From the NCBI RefSeq assembly GCF_963259705.1, contig NC_081846.1:60875722-60939721 (forward strand): a stretch of 64,000 nt of DNA, read 5' to 3'. The DNA is from Myotis daubentonii (lineage: Eukaryota > Chordata > Mammalia > Chiroptera > Vespertilionidae). The position numbers and the translations under genes are program-made. Under the pieces are notes generated by a model. That model was given only the letters and a program-made list of their open reading frames with translations. It was not told where the DNA came from and did no database searches. This document shows, piece by piece, positions 32,909-45,369 of the stretch. Position 1 is the stretch's first letter. Each line of letters starts with the position of its first letter.

Positions 32909-33322
32909 AAAGGCCCAATGCACAAAATTCATGCAAGGGTAGGCCTTCCTTCCCTCCAGCTACCAGCACCCAGGCTTCCCTCCAGGACCTGGGTTTCCCT
33001 CCAACTGCCAGCACCTGGGCTTCCCCCAGGTGCCAGCAACAGGCCCCGCCTCCCTCCTGCACCTGCCTTGGCCTGGCACTGCCCACGTCTGTTCCCACAC
33101 CCCAACCCCTCCATTGATCGCCCCACCAGCTGGTGACCTGGGCCTCCCTCTGGGGGCAATCATGGGGCAATGGCGGGGCTCCCCGACCAATCGCATTGCA
33201 CCCGCCTTGGCTGGCCTGGCGGCACTGCATGTCATAGTGTGGTCAACCAGAAGGTCATCCAGAAGGTCATCCGCTGTTCAGCCATTGGGTCAATTTGCAC
33301 ATTACACTTTTATTATTATAGA
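32909..33322 (-). mobile_element. Helitron, first of a head-to-tail pair
   Basis: Reversed 3' end AAAGGCCCAATGCAC (eroded) and reversed 5' end TTGCACATTACACTTTTATT ending ATAGA at 33322. The GC-rich body has repeated CCAGCACC(T/C)GGGCTTCCC-type blocks. Confidence 0.8.
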
Positions 33323-33783
33323 CTAGAAGGCCCGTGCACAAAAATTTGTGCACTGGCAGGGGAGGGGGGCCCATCAGCCCATCCTGTGCCCTCTCACAGT
33401 CTGGGACCCCCTCGGGAAATAACCACCTGCTGGCTTAGGGCTGCTACCCGGGTGGCAGATGGCCTGCCCAATCCCTCAGTGTCTTCCCCGTCTCCCCCGG
33501 TCGCAGATGGCAGGCCCGGATCCCACACTGGGGCAGGCGGCAGCTCGCAGCTCGGATCATGCTGCCGCCTGCCCCGCCCGCCCCACCTGCCCCTCCCCGC
33601 CTGCCCCTCCCCGCACAGGGAAGGCCAGGATCTCGTGCTGGGGTGGCGCAGGGGGATCTGCCTGCAGTATGCAAATTAGCCACCATCTTTGTTGGTGGTT
33701 AATTTGCATAATGGGTTGATTATCCAATGGGAGGCGTAGCAAAGGTATGGTCAATTACCCTTTTTGTCTTTTATTAGATTAGA
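33323..33783 (-). mobile_element. Helitron, second of a head-to-tail pair
   Basis: Starts CTAGAAGGCCCGTGCAC immediately after the previous element. It has the hairpin GTGCACAAAAATTTGTGCAC and ends TTTTATTAGATTAGA at 33783. The 5' region has TATGCAAATTAGCCACCATC and TAATTTGCATAATGGG, as in 2216-2577. Confidence 0.88.
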
Positions 33784-33984
33784 TGTTATAGGCCTGGGGC
33801 TGGACTACCCACTATAACCTGCACAGTTAGATATTTATGATCAGATTACCATGTGAGGTTACTTTCCATAGAACCCTATATTTTGTCCTCAGTGCTAAGA
33901 ATAGAACAGTAAGCAAAACAGACATAAAATGAGCAATGAAAGGATAGATGGTAAGAGCAATCTTAACAATAATTGACCACCATA
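33784..33984 (-). repeat. Possible L2 fragment
   Basis: CAGTGCTAAGAATAGAACAG then AAACAGACATAAAATGAGC resembles the reverse complement of an L2 3' end, strongly diverged. Confidence 0.35.
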
Positions 33985-34180
33985 TGGATCCAATGCTAGG
34001 AGTGACTGGCGGGGCAATCAGAGGGGGTCCCCCGCTGGTACCAGCCTTGGCTGGCCTGGGGCCTGCAGGCTGGTGGCAGCTCCTGTGTTGAGCATCTGCC
34101 CCCTTGTGGTCAGTACACATCATAGCGACCGGTCGTTCCACTGGCTCATTCCACCATTAGGTCAATTTGCATATTAGGCT
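33985..34180 (-). mobile_element. Helitron fragment (5' part only)
   Basis: Reversed 5' end TTTGCATATTAGGCTTTTAT at 34160-34182 with the usual TGTGTTGAGCATCTGCCCCC and GTGGTCAGTACACATCATAG blocks. The CTAG end is absent. The end runs into the microsatellite. Confidence 0.75.
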
Positions 34181-34184
34181 TTTA

Positions 34185-34340
34185 TTACATACACACACAC
34201 GCGCACACACACACACACACACATATGTGAATATATATATGTGGATATAGATATAGATAGAGATAGAGATGATAGATATAGATATAGATATAGATATAGA
34301 TGATATAGATATAGATATAGGAATAGATATATAGATATTA
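34185..34340. repeat. Compound microsatellite (AC)n and (GATATA)n
   Basis: AC/GC run, then ATATATGTGGATATAG and about 12 GATATA/GATAGA units, filling the gap between two Helitrons. Confidence 0.92.
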
Positions 34341-34347
34341 GTATATA

Positions 34348-34708
34348 CTAGAGGCCTGGTACACGAAATTTGTGTACAGGTAGGGTTCCTAGGCCCGGCT
34401 GGCGATCAGAGCTGATCTGTAGGGTGACCAGAGGGGCAATCAAAGGGCCCCCACTGGCACCCACCTTGGCCGGCCTGGTGCCATTCACTCGCCGGCCCCG
34501 CACTCTGCCGCTGGTAGCCTCCCTCCGTGGGGTGACCAGCAGGGATATCGGGGGGCCCCTGCTGGCACTGGCCTTGGTTGGCTTGGGGCCTGCCAGCTGG
34601 GGACAGCTCCTGGGTTGAGCATCTGCCCCCTGGTGGTCAGTGTGCATCATAGCGACCAGTTGCTCAGCCATTCGGTCTATTTGCATATTAGGCTTTTATT
34701 ATATAGGA
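34348..34708 (-). mobile_element. Complete Helitron, 361 bp
   Basis: CTAGAGGCCTGGTACACG with hairpin GTACACGAAATTTGTGTAC at one end and CTTTTATTATATAGGA at the other, flanked by A and T. The body has GTTGAGCATCTGCCCCCTGG. Confidence 0.92.
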
Positions 34709-35519
34709 TATTAGTTCTGCTATGTTTTTCAGGCTAACATGATGATCCTGGACAATATATTTGAAAGTTTTTTTTTTTTTAGAAGAGTTACTAGGAAGGA
34801 TACACTTATTCCAGAACCATCTACAACTCTTACTAAGAAAACAGTTCTGTGACCCAAAAGCCCAGAATAAAAGTATACAATCAGATCATTTCACGTTCAG
34901 GTTGAATCCAACTTTGTCCATACTTGTATTTTTCAATGAATTACATATGAAATTAATAATTTAATATTAAATTATCTGGTCCTATTCTATTTTAGTTCCA
35001 ATTACACTTCCGCAGGTGAGGGTAGGATGCAACATTCTAGTGTTAAACATTCCTGATATTCAGTTTTTTTATTTTCATCAAAGCACAGTTTATGCCTGAA
35101 CTTCTTCCTCAGAACAAGTGTATACTATCAAATGAACAAGTGTATACTATCTTAGCACACTAATTATAAACATGCATGAGATATTAAAATGCACTGAACA
35201 TATAATTACCACTTTGTTTCAAACATTTAAATAAACAGTGTTTGACATTTTTTTAATTATTTAAAACTTATTAATTAAAAGCATAACATAAAAATATAGC
35301 TACTATAACCCACTCATTTATCAAATTCCAGAAGAAAATAGTCTGATATTATCTCTGAAAGATTAAGAGAATTAATATTTCATTTATGTGATTTCACTTT
35401 CTTGTTACTTCGAACACATTATTGAAGCCATCAGTCTTGCACATTGTTTATTTCTTTCTTTGGCATTAAGTCAAATACAGTCCTGAGTAAACTAGAAATG
35501 TTTCATGATCTTCAACATG
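34709..35519. other. Non-genic AT-rich stretch, nothing recognised
   Basis: Contains a short duplicated AACAAGTGTATACTATC (about 35113-35150). No gene or element. Confidence 0.45.
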
Positions 35520-35690
35520 CGGATCTACAAACAACAGGCCAATAACATCAGTATTATTATACCCCCTTTTAAGGAAGTAGAAGTGGAAGTTTAAAAACTA
35601 AATAATCTCTCAAAGTTAACATGGCCAGAAATGAGAATCAAATGTAGGTCAAACCCATCCCCTTAACCACTGCACAACAATGTCTCTTTT
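35520..35690 (-). repeat. MIR fragment
   Basis: AGTATTATTATACCCCCTTT, AAGGAAGTAGAAGTGGAAG and CCATCCCCTTAACCACTGCA follow a reverse-oriented MIR to its tRNA-like end. Confidence 0.6.
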
Positions 35691-36450
35691 TAATGCATTA
35701 TGTGATAATTATTTGCTTATAGGTCTATATCACCAGTAGTTTATAAACTGCTCTATCTGAACCACAACAAATTCATTCTTTTCTTGTAATGCAGCCCACT
35801 TGAGCCTTAACAATAGTTCCTTCTTTGAGGAGTGAATGTACAGTCTCTGAGAGGAAATGCTCAACTTACCAGCTTCAGTTTTTTTCCCCTTCCCTGACTT
35901 GGACCTTATAACAAAGGTGACCTTTTTCCTCTGAATCTTACCCATGTGCCACAGTGCAGCCTCAGATCTTATAATCTTTCTGACTTGGATAGATCCTCTG
36001 GACATTTGGTCCCTCACTCTACCTTCCTATTCAGGCTTACCCTCAGGCCTTTGCACCCTCAGCTTTGGCTGGGCCAAGAGTCAGCTCCTTCTCACATTTT
36101 TTGTCCCACCACAATCCTGCCCCAGCCAAGGGTCCCTGGAATGAGATGTATATTGTTCCCCACAGTACAAAAGAATTCCTTATCACAATTAGGCTCCAAT
36201 GTCTCTGATATTTACGTGATGATCTGTTCTGGCTGAGTATCTTTGAAAAGGTTTTGTGCAGTGAAACCCCGAGGATGGTTTTGTTTAAAGCTTCCCTGTT
36301 TCTTTTTACTCTATTTCCCAAAGGTCAGTTAATGTACCTTCCCAAAGATTTGAAAGTTACCAAAGCCAGCTTAGTCAGAACCGTGGGTGGGCCCCATCCC
36401 ACATGGAAGTCAACTTACCAGCTTCAGTTTTTTTCCCCTTCCTACAAAAT
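35691..36450. other. Unclassified stretch with a 33-bp perfect direct repeat
   Basis: A 33-bp sequence containing CAACTTACCAGCTTCAG and a T-run is present at 35861-35893 and 36410-36442. On the minus strand it reads as an exon-like purine tract followed by GTAAGT. A 95-codon minus-strand frame (36017-35730) spans one copy. I recognise no family. It could be part of an old LTR element or a lost gene. Confidence 0.4.
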
Positions 36451-37199
36451 ACTTAAGCTTTAGGCTAATAGCGAATTTTGTGATTCAGTCTACACATCAA
36501 ATTGGTCAGACCATAGCCATCACCATTTTCTAAAATATTAGTCTGATCTAGCTCAAAGCTGAAAAAGGAAGCTTTTAGTTTGTTTTGTAAGCTGTATGGC
36601 TAGGAGCGCACACATTAGATTGATTATTCCTTTAGATTTGTTTCTTCCACAGCTTTAGGATATTTATCATTCTGTAATCTCAAACCTAGTCTTTTGTTTT
36701 CTTTTCCAAAGTAACAGAGCACCACTATATGTAATGAATGTCTTACTAGACTCTGACACATATTTCTCAAATATGATTGAGTGAGCCTAATTCCCTTATA
36801 ATAAGGACTTCTAAAATTTATCATCCTCCAGTGACCTATTTCTACATTAAATGTGGAAAGACATATCTAAGACATAATCTAATAAACTAAAAGTACATAT
36901 TAGTTACTTGTTTATTTATTACAAGCATGTCTTAGGCCCCAAAGATTTAGGATTCTAGCATTGGTGATCTATGTGTAAAAAAGTCTTCCAAATACAATTT
37001 GTCATACAGAGAGCACACTATTGATAAATATATCTCCCTTTTAGCTCTTCTGTGACAACTTCCCACTTTTCTTCCAAGGTAGAGGCAGCAAAGGTCCTCT
37101 TCTTTAATACAAGACTAAGTTTTCAACCACTTACCTAATAACTCTATTCTCCTCCTTTTACTCCCAAACAATGCCTTTCGCCACAGGTGCATCCAATTT
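36451..37199. other. Non-genic stretch, nothing recognised
   Basis: No element ends and no coding-like frame. Confidence 0.4.
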
Positions 37200-37690
37200 T
37201 ACTTAAATGCCCTCAGCATTTATACATTGCTTAGGCTCTGAATCTCACCTTGATTCTTCTCACTCGTTTATTTTTCGGATCCAACATATTATTAAGACAT
37301 GTTCATTCTATGTATTAATGTATATCAACTCCATGCATTTCTTACCATCTCCATTTTATCCTCCTATTTTCAAACTCCCTTTTGTCTCCTTGGATTACTG
37401 CAATAGACAAGTTATTTGTCCTCATGATTCTCCTCTTATTTCTCTATTTCTCTCCAACTAGTTGTCAAACAATACCCACATTTTTTCAATATAAATCTAA
37501 TTATATCAGTTCCCTCTCATCCTCCTCCTCTATTGTTAATATTCTTCAGTGGCTTCCCACAGTACTTCAGATAAAATCGAAAGTTTTACCAGAATCTAGA
37601 AGATGGTATGTCGGCTGCCTCTTTGCTAACTTTCCATAGTTATCTCTTATAATTCTCCCCTTCATTCACTTTGCTAAACCCAATATGGCC
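37200..37690 (+). mobile_element. L2 fragment
   Basis: CTTGGATTACTGCAATAGAC, CTCTATTGTTAATATTCTTC then AGTGGCTTCCCACAGTACTT and AGATAAAATCGAAAGTTTTA correspond to the conserved L2 order (single-exon ORF2 3' end). Frames are broken. Confidence 0.6.
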
Positions 37691-40008
37691 TTAATTCCTT
37701 GGAAATATGAGCTCTTTTTACACACAATTAGAGGATGTTTTACTTTTTAAAACACTAAGTAAAAACACTGAGTCTTCCATTCTGACATGAAAATCTAATC
37801 ACAAGTGACTGAAATAAGTTTGAGATAAAGAAAAAGTCTTAGGAGTGAAGGGGTTAAAAATGAATGCCAAAGCAACTTTACAATTGTGAATGCCCATAAA
37901 TTCAAATTGGAATGCCAAGAGTATGTTTCCATAATAGTGATTTTCAAATGTCTGATGACCAAATCCTCATATTTATACAAGGCTGGTATTTGCTAGGTTA
38001 GCAAATATATTTTTTTAATCTTAGTACCTATTAATTAGTATATATTATAACTAAAACTGAAACACCTCATTTACAACAGTAACAATCTTTACTTCTGTTT
38101 TAATAAACAACATATACTTTTGAATATGGAATTATCTTCCTCTGATTTGAAAGTCCAAAGTCAAAAAGGAAATAATATCTAATTGATACTCTTCCAGAAT
38201 AAACCAACCTTCATATTAATGCAAATAGCATTTGATATTTGGAAGCCAACTATTTACTAGTAAAAGTAAATACTGTAAGGTAAGGATTGGAAAAGAGCAA
38301 AGTCAAAGAGATACAGCTCTCTTTTATTGCCAGAATCAAATCGTAGGAGAAAGCTAGCTCCCAGGGGCTCCTGCTCGGTGTTTCAGTATCCCATCATTGA
38401 AAATGCTATCTAGCCATTTCAGGTTACTTATGGATAATGCGTAGTAATCTGGCCGGGGGCCAGTTTTAGAACTACCACAAAAGTACAAAAGTGCTCTGAT
38501 CTGGACAACTGTGCTGAGATCACATAACAACTTACACCAAGGAAACTAAATACAGCCAAAGATTTCCTATAAAAATACAGCACTGCAAGCCTTCACCAAA
38601 TCCAGCTTCCTGAAGAGCACTTTAATGAATAATGAAACAGGTCTGGAAGTCTTCTGCAGACATTCGGTCAGGACATGTTCTCATGTGGTGTAAAGCAGTT
38701 ACTGAGGTAAACTCTTCATATTTTATAGTTTGCCAAGACAGGTAAAAAGAAAGGTCATTAAATTATGAAGCTGATGTAGTCCATTAAAAGTGCTAAAGTT
38801 AAAATGACTCACATAAAAGTTCATTGTTATTTTCTAAAATTTCTTTATTTTTTGTATATTTCCCTTCAATACCATGTGATTATTATACTCGATACTGTGT
38901 TTGGTACTGAAAATATGACAAATATGTGAAAACCCAAATTTTCTTCCAGGAACTCCTTATCCAAAAAAAAAAAAAGGAATTCATAAGCAAATCAAAGCTA
39001 ACATAAAAATTTATATAAAAGAAGAACACCAAATAAAGGGGAAGTAATTTTTCACACAACTCAACTACCAGTTGAGAAGATAAGTTGTATGCATAGGGGT
39101 GTTGAGGAGAGTCTGGGCAGGATGCTATCAAAAGGATTTTAAGAGAAATTAACATTCAAATTTCACATAAATGTTAAGCACAGGAATTCAAAGAAAGCAT
39201 TGTGTTATTGGAACTCATCACTGACCACAACACAATATAAGAATTAAGCATTTCATCAAACTTTTAAAGCCGTAGCTCCTACAAATAAAAAATTAGCATT
39301 CAATGGGTTTCTTTAAGAAGCATTTTATTGTTAAAAATAAAACTTTAAAATTAAGGATTATAGTTATAACCACATATAATAGATTCTTCTTAAGCTAGCC
39401 AGTAAAATGTATTGCAGTTCTGTGATACCATTGCACATTGATCCGTTTTATTCTCACATTATCTTTCCTTTCTTTAGGAAGGACAATATTTTCTCTAAAA
39501 GGAACAGGTAAGTGATAACACGTTTTTTAAAACTGTCAATATGTCATACTACAAAGGGCACACTGTCACATGTTAAATTGGTGTTAAAAATTAAATGGAA
39601 TGCCAAGAATATAAAGGGTTTCTATGACATAAACTATACTCAAGTTCTCTTTATTTTATTACTCAAATAAAATCTCATTTAATTTGTTCTATTTGGAAAT
39701 CAGTTTGAGAGAATAAAGCCTAGATTTTTCATTACGATGAACATAAAGTATCCATTGAATACTTCAGTGTGTGGTCGCAGACCAACTTTAACAAATAATC
39801 TTAACCAATCCAAAGATTAAATAAAGAAAAGAGGGCAGGGGGAGGGGAAAATTGCATTATTTTAAATGCATAATTTAAGTTATAGTTTCCAATAGTTACA
39901 GAGTTTTTAAATAAATACCAGTATTGTGTGATTAACACTTAAATTCTGGATAAAATTACTGATATACTTTATTTTAAAATCGCCCCAAAACAGAAAACAA
40001 TTTTCTCT
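37691..40008. other. Long non-genic stretch without clear repeats
   Basis: About 2.3 kb of AT-rich, apparently single-copy DNA, one of the longest parts of the window free of recognisable transposons. The part at 38270-38700 is less AT-rich. No splice-bounded exon was found. Confidence 0.45.
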
Positions 40009-40221
40009 CTTTTTTAAATATATTTTTATTGATTTCAGAGAGGAAGGGAGGAGAGAGAGATAGACACATCAATGATGAAAGAAAATCATTGATCATCTGC
40101 CTACTACACATCCCCTACTGGGGATGAAGCCTGCAACCCTGCCATGTGCCCTAAACCAGAATCGAACCGAGACCCTTCAGTCTGCTGGCCGACACCTATT
40201 CACTGAGCCAAACCAGCTAGG
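40009..40221 (-). mobile_element. Ves SINE
   Basis: TATTTTTATTGATTTCAGAG, GA-rich tract, CACATCCCCTACTGGGGATG, reversed B box and TGAGCCAAACCAGC end. CAATTTTCT is present on both sides (about 39999 and 40229), a likely target duplication. Confidence 0.88.
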
Positions 40222-40258
40222 GATGAAGCAATTTTCTTATTTAAAATTATATAATTTG

Positions 40259-40470
40259 GCCCTGACCTATGTGGCTCAGTTGGTTGAGCATCATCCCATG
40301 CACCAAATGGTCTCTGGTTCCATTCCTGATCAGGGCACATGCTCTGATTGTGGGTTTGATCCCCAGTATGGGCATGCAGGAGGCAGCCAATAGATGGGCT
40401 CTCTCTCACAATGATACTTGTTGTTGTTTTTTCTCTCTCTCCCTCTGCCTTCGTCTCTCTCAAAAAAATA
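40259..40470 (+). mobile_element. Ves SINE (diverged), inverted next to the previous one
   Basis: GGCCCTGACCTATGTGGCTC, GTTGGTTGAGCATC, TGGTTCCATTCCTGATCAGG, GGAGGCAGCCAATAGATG and the CT-rich tract ending in A-runs. It lies 37 bp from the minus-strand copy, so the two form an inverted pair. Confidence 0.85.
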
Positions 40471-42589
40471 TTTGTATTTAAAAATCAGTGAAAATTTAAG
40501 AAGCTATAGAAAATGTCACTACACATTGTTGTTACCAAATTTTGCTCTCTACATAGGAGAGAACATTAGGCAGTTTATAAAGAGAATATACATCAAGATT
40601 GTTTTTTCATATTACTGACAAATTAATTTTATAGCGTATATTTTATTTTCACCTAAATTATTTCCAGATAGAAATAGAAATAATTATCCTTTCAACAATT
40701 TAAGTAAATTTAGTTTATTGTTTTTTCTCTTCAAACCCTAACAAAAATTCTCAGCATCTTAAATATATCCAGTACCTTAAATATTCCCAGCACACTGGTA
40801 CAGAATATACCAAAACTTTTTATTGAATACGTAACTCTTTTTTTTTTTCTCTAGGCAAATTAAAAACTAGTGTCATCAGAGTTTTTACATATAGTCACAT
40901 TTATGGGATCATCTACAAATCACTTTAAAAGTGAAATGAAAAATGATGCTTAGTTAAGATCATTCAACATGAAAGTCAAGTATGAAGTTATAGCTTCTCC
41001 ATGCCACTTATTAAAGGAAATAGAGAGCGTACCTTAGAATAGGCTCTATGTTACCTGCTAAAGGTGGTTAAGCTTCTCAACTGTAAAATAAAGTGGCTTT
41101 CTACACTGACAGATGCTATGCAGAAACTGATCTGTCCCTGTCACTATTTTTTCTCAGGAATACACATATACAAACTTGGTGATAGATGATGGTTACAACT
41201 TACAACAGAATTTTCAGTTATCAGCAACCTCTTTACAGACCTGTAAAGTGAAATGGCCCAGGATTTGTATCACAGTAGAAAATGCTTTGCATACATTTAT
41301 AACCTCCCCATTTTGAAATTTATTTAATCCTTCCCCTGAAGACAGATCAATATTCCAACAAATTTAGCAGTCTTTACTTACTCAGATGAGCCAAGTACGT
41401 TTTCATCCTTGCAAATGAATCATAAAGTTTAATTCCACGATGTAACTTCTCCCTTAGCCTGTGATAATGATTTCTAAGGTTTCACTGGCCTACTAGTAAA
41501 ATGATCAATGTTAAAACTGTGTTTGTTCATGTGGATTGTAATGAAATATAAGAGAGAAAAATGTCAATTTCTCCCAGCACACATTTGTTGGACTTGAGTG
41601 TCAGCTTGATAGGACATCAAAAAGCTGAAATTATACCTTTCCATTGCTGTAGTAGAGGGACATTCCATGTGGGGTAATTATTTGTCCCACATAGCAAGGA
41701 AAAGGTCAAGGCTACTCACTGATCCTGAAAATGATGTTACAGTAAAAGGCATGATAAAATATAAATTAATAATAAGACTATTGAAAAAGTAGCAAGACAA
41801 AATATATCTTAGGCTATTCCATCGCAAGGCAAGGAATATTGAATGTGAACCACTTATCTGTATTCCATGCAACTGGAAAAAATCTCCAAGCTGAAAGGAG
41901 ATAATTCAGTTCAGTGTATAGGTAACCTCAGATGACAAGGCAAAACTCACATTATGAAACTGCAAACTGAAGCAACTTTTGCCCCACTGTTTCTGAAATT
42001 TACATAAGGATAAAAATAATTTTGCATGAGACCAAACAAATAGTCCTTCTAATCCAATATTTAGTTTCTAAAGAAATAATTTGGGAGATAAATATTAGTT
42101 GTTGCCCTTCATGACCTCATCCTCATATGTTTGAAATGTAAAATGAGATGCCTCACTACTCTTTAATAATATTTCAGAGAGTTTCTATCCATGGATGTTC
42201 ATTTTTTTAATTAAAAAATGAATCATTTTAAAAGTAAAATATCATTTGAAATTGCAATGTATATAGTACTTATAAGCAGAACCCCTTCCCTAGAAATGAG
42301 GTGCAGGGCCTGGCCTCCTTTGTCCAGACACTCCTCAGTACATAAGACACTCGGAGACACCTTCAAGATATCTTGGAGCTCTGAGAAACAGCGCTTCCAA
42401 ACATTGCATGCATCTAAATCCTTTGGAAGCCTACTGCTATTTACTACTCCCATGCAAGAAAGATAAGAGCACAAGTTTCCTTGGTACACATGATGAGTAC
42501 AGAGTGTTTCCTTTCATTTGCCTCAAAATGATAGTTTTCACATTTTAAAGCTGCCTCTTACTGAGTTCTTTAAGCTTCAGAAACATCTA
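40471..42589. other. Long non-genic stretch, nothing recognised
   Basis: AT-rich. Overlapping frames on both strands at 42218-42489 (82 and 88 codons) have no motif that I know. Confidence 0.45.
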
Positions 42590-43355
42590 CCCAACTGCGT
42601 ACTCAACACTCTTACATGAATTTCTCAAAGGCACCTCAAATGCAACAGTATCCAAGACTAATCTCATTTTCTTAGCAAAGACCACTGTCACCCACATAAT
42701 AGCTCAAGCAGAAAACCTGGAATCATCTATCTCTTACTCATCCCCAAATAATTCCAAACAATCTCTTAAGTGATGATGCCTATTACTCCTTCTAAATATC
42801 ACTTTCTCAAAGCCATCTGCTTTTTCTACTGGTATTCTCTATCTCTAATGCCACTAAACTGAGTCAAGCTACCATTACGTCTTCTTCCAAGCTACTGCCA
42901 TAACTTCCCAATAAGACTTCCCTCCTACCCACTTTTCTGGTTTTCGAATCTATTTTTTTCACACAGCAGTTATTTATAAGCTTACAGCTTCCCTGTTTAA
43001 AATCCTCCAATGGTGTCTCACTGCTTCAAAAAAAAATTAAAAGCAATACTCAATATAACCTAAGATGATTTGACCGTACCACCAGCTTCCTTGGTCTCTG
43101 TCCCTCAGCAATATTAGCATTCTCTCAGTCTCTCAAATCTGTCAGCTCCTTCTTACCCCAGGACCTTGACACAGATAAGATCAAGTCACCCTTTAAGATG
43201 CTGTCATATCATTTTGGGTTAGAAGCTTTTATCACATTATAATCAACATGCAATTCTGTTTCTATTGCCTGTATGCTCTGGCTCATCCTCATATCCCAGG
43301 ACACAGTATAATGTCTTGCACAAAACAGAGCTTCTATCAGTTGAATTAGTAAATG
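42590..43355 (+). mobile_element. L2 fragment, about 770 bp
   Basis: TTTAAAATCCTCCAATGGTG, then a run of blocks down to ATGCTCTGGCTCATCCTC and TCAGTTGAATTAGTAAATG, the L2 3' end. It is the longest L2 copy here, with stops throughout. Confidence 0.65.
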
Positions 43356-44159
43356 ATAATCTGGGACGGGGGAAGAATATGACCTATCTTTCATTTTATT
43401 TTCATCAATATTTTCATAACCAGATTTAAAATTTTAATTTTCTTTTAGTCTCTTCACAAGAAAGCAGATCAGCCTCATTTTAGATTCTGAAATTGTCCTC
43501 TTCCCCCCCCCCCACCCCCGGCTTTATTATATCTTTAATGAGGTTGAAGGATGTCTATAATGTCTAAATAAGATATCTGTCCATATGCTGTTAGGTACAA
43601 AGATTCTACTAAAGAATGATTATTATTTATATTTGTATATTCAATCAAAGCTATTGCAGATCGTAAAGCTCAACTCTTCAATATCCTTTTAAGCATCCAG
43701 GCATATCAATAACTATTGTAACTGACAAGCATTACGGAAAGACAGGATCATAGAAGAGGAATAGGTATTCAGGTTTCAGAAGAGTCCATAATCTCAGATC
43801 CTAACTCCATCAAACAGTGAATCTATTTTTAATTCATTCCTGGATATGTAGTTGTAAGCGCCTCTGGTTCACTTACAGATATTGATCTGTTCAAAAGCAA
43901 GGAAGCCTTCTGCCACATTAATTTTTGATCCTCTGCCCCTCAGCTCCCTGGCATATTATTTAAGTAAGTGTGGCTAGCTAAATTACTGACCAGATTCATG
44001 AAAATATTGATATTTAAAGTTCAAAATCATTGATTTGGGGTTATTCATTAAGGTAAATATAAACTAAGTCATTTCATTTTAAAAATGTTTGCACCAGTTT
44101 TCCTTGGATAGTTACATTAAAATAATCTACATCTGAAAGAATATAATAGTATCAATAAT
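43356..44159. other. Non-genic stretch with a C-run
   Basis: A poly-C tract (43505-43519) is the only striking feature. Confidence 0.4.
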
Positions 44160-44400
44160 AGTCCTTTCAGAGTATTCATTATATTCTAATTTCTATGCAT
44201 TTTTTGCAAGATATAATTTAATCCTAATAATAATAACCCTATGGAGTAGGTAGTATATAACTGCATTGTCATTATCCCTATTCAATAGATGAGAAAACTA
44301 AGATTTAAAAAGCTAAGATACTTGCCAAAGGTCACACACAGTAAGGTGGCAAAGAAAGAATTCACACCCAGCTGCCCTGCTGGAAGCAGAGGTGATGCCT
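44160..44400 (-). repeat. MIR fragment, nearly full length
   Basis: TAATTTAATCCTAATAATAA, CCCTATGGAGTAGGTAGT, AGATGAGAAAACTAAGA and TTGCCAAAGGTCACACACAG follow a reverse-oriented MIR. Confidence 0.75.
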
Positions 44401-45146
44401 CAAGCACAATTATTGGGTCTCAGCCACAGAGTAAATGTAGGAAGCCTCCTTGACATCAGGTTTCCTCACTACAACTTTGTCATGGAGAGAAGACTGAAAG
44501 TTTCTGACTCTGAGAAGCAGCAATGCCAGTGATTAAGCAATACTTTAGGAAGTTTTGAGACAATAATCTATCTTCTTACCTCAGAGAGATCTAGTTTGAA
44601 TTAAATTCAGTACTCCATTTATAATGTTCTGGGAAACATGGATATAATTATTGACATAACATTTTTGGAAACTCTATGGAATCTATTCATCTAGGAGGTG
44701 ATTTAGGTGTGAATAGTATACTCATGGAGGAAGCCTGTACACAAATAACAGTAATTAAAGGCACTATTTTTAAAAATACAGCAATTCACAGGTTTGAGAT
44801 ATCTCTAGAGGCTTCAGGGACGACTTCAATAGGTAGGATATGAGTGCACCATGAAAAAAAGTTGTAAGTTCAAAAACTGGACCTTGCTTCTACAATTTGA
44901 ATGTGCATGTGGATAATATAAATGACCTGGGAGTCTTGTTAATATAGATGTTCTGATTCAGGTGATTTGGGTGGGACATAAAACTCTTCATTTTTATAAA
45001 ACCTTCTCAGGTTATGCTAAAGTTACTGGTTTAAGGACCACACTTTGAGTAGCAAGGTAAGTCTCAACATATAAATAGTATGAGAGAATCTACATGGCAG
45101 AAAAGAATCATACTTATTTTGAAGAATAGTCAATAACACTCTTTCC
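44401..45146. other. Non-genic stretch, nothing recognised
   Basis: No element ends or coding-like frames. Confidence 0.4.
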
Positions 45147-45369
45147 CTGAAGAAACAGCAGATGGGAATGCCCATACGACTGTCAGATGATTTCTCAACA
45201 GAAACTATGAAGGACAGAAGGGAGTGACAACAAATATTCAAAGCAACCTACAAACCAAGATTACTCTACCTGGAAAAGCTATCATTTAGAATTGAAAGTC
45301 AAACAAAGAGCTTCACAGACAAGAAAAAGCTGAAGGAGTTCATCACCACCAAACCAGTATTATATGAAA
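45147..45369 (+). mobile_element. HAL1-like element, ORF1 3' part (5'-truncated)
   Basis: Sense-strand match to the end of HAL1 ORF1: GMPIRLSDDFSTETM, then YKPRLLYLEKLSFRIES and KKLKEFITTKPVLYEM at about 45160-45369, with one or two breaks. It continues at 45693 and again at 48090, so three later insertions are nested in this copy. Confidence 0.8.

Noticed and set aside
33170..33679. 169-codon plus-strand frame and overlapping minus-strand frames
   Set aside because: Crosses the junction of two head-to-tail Helitrons. High GC makes chance frames, and no motif is seen.
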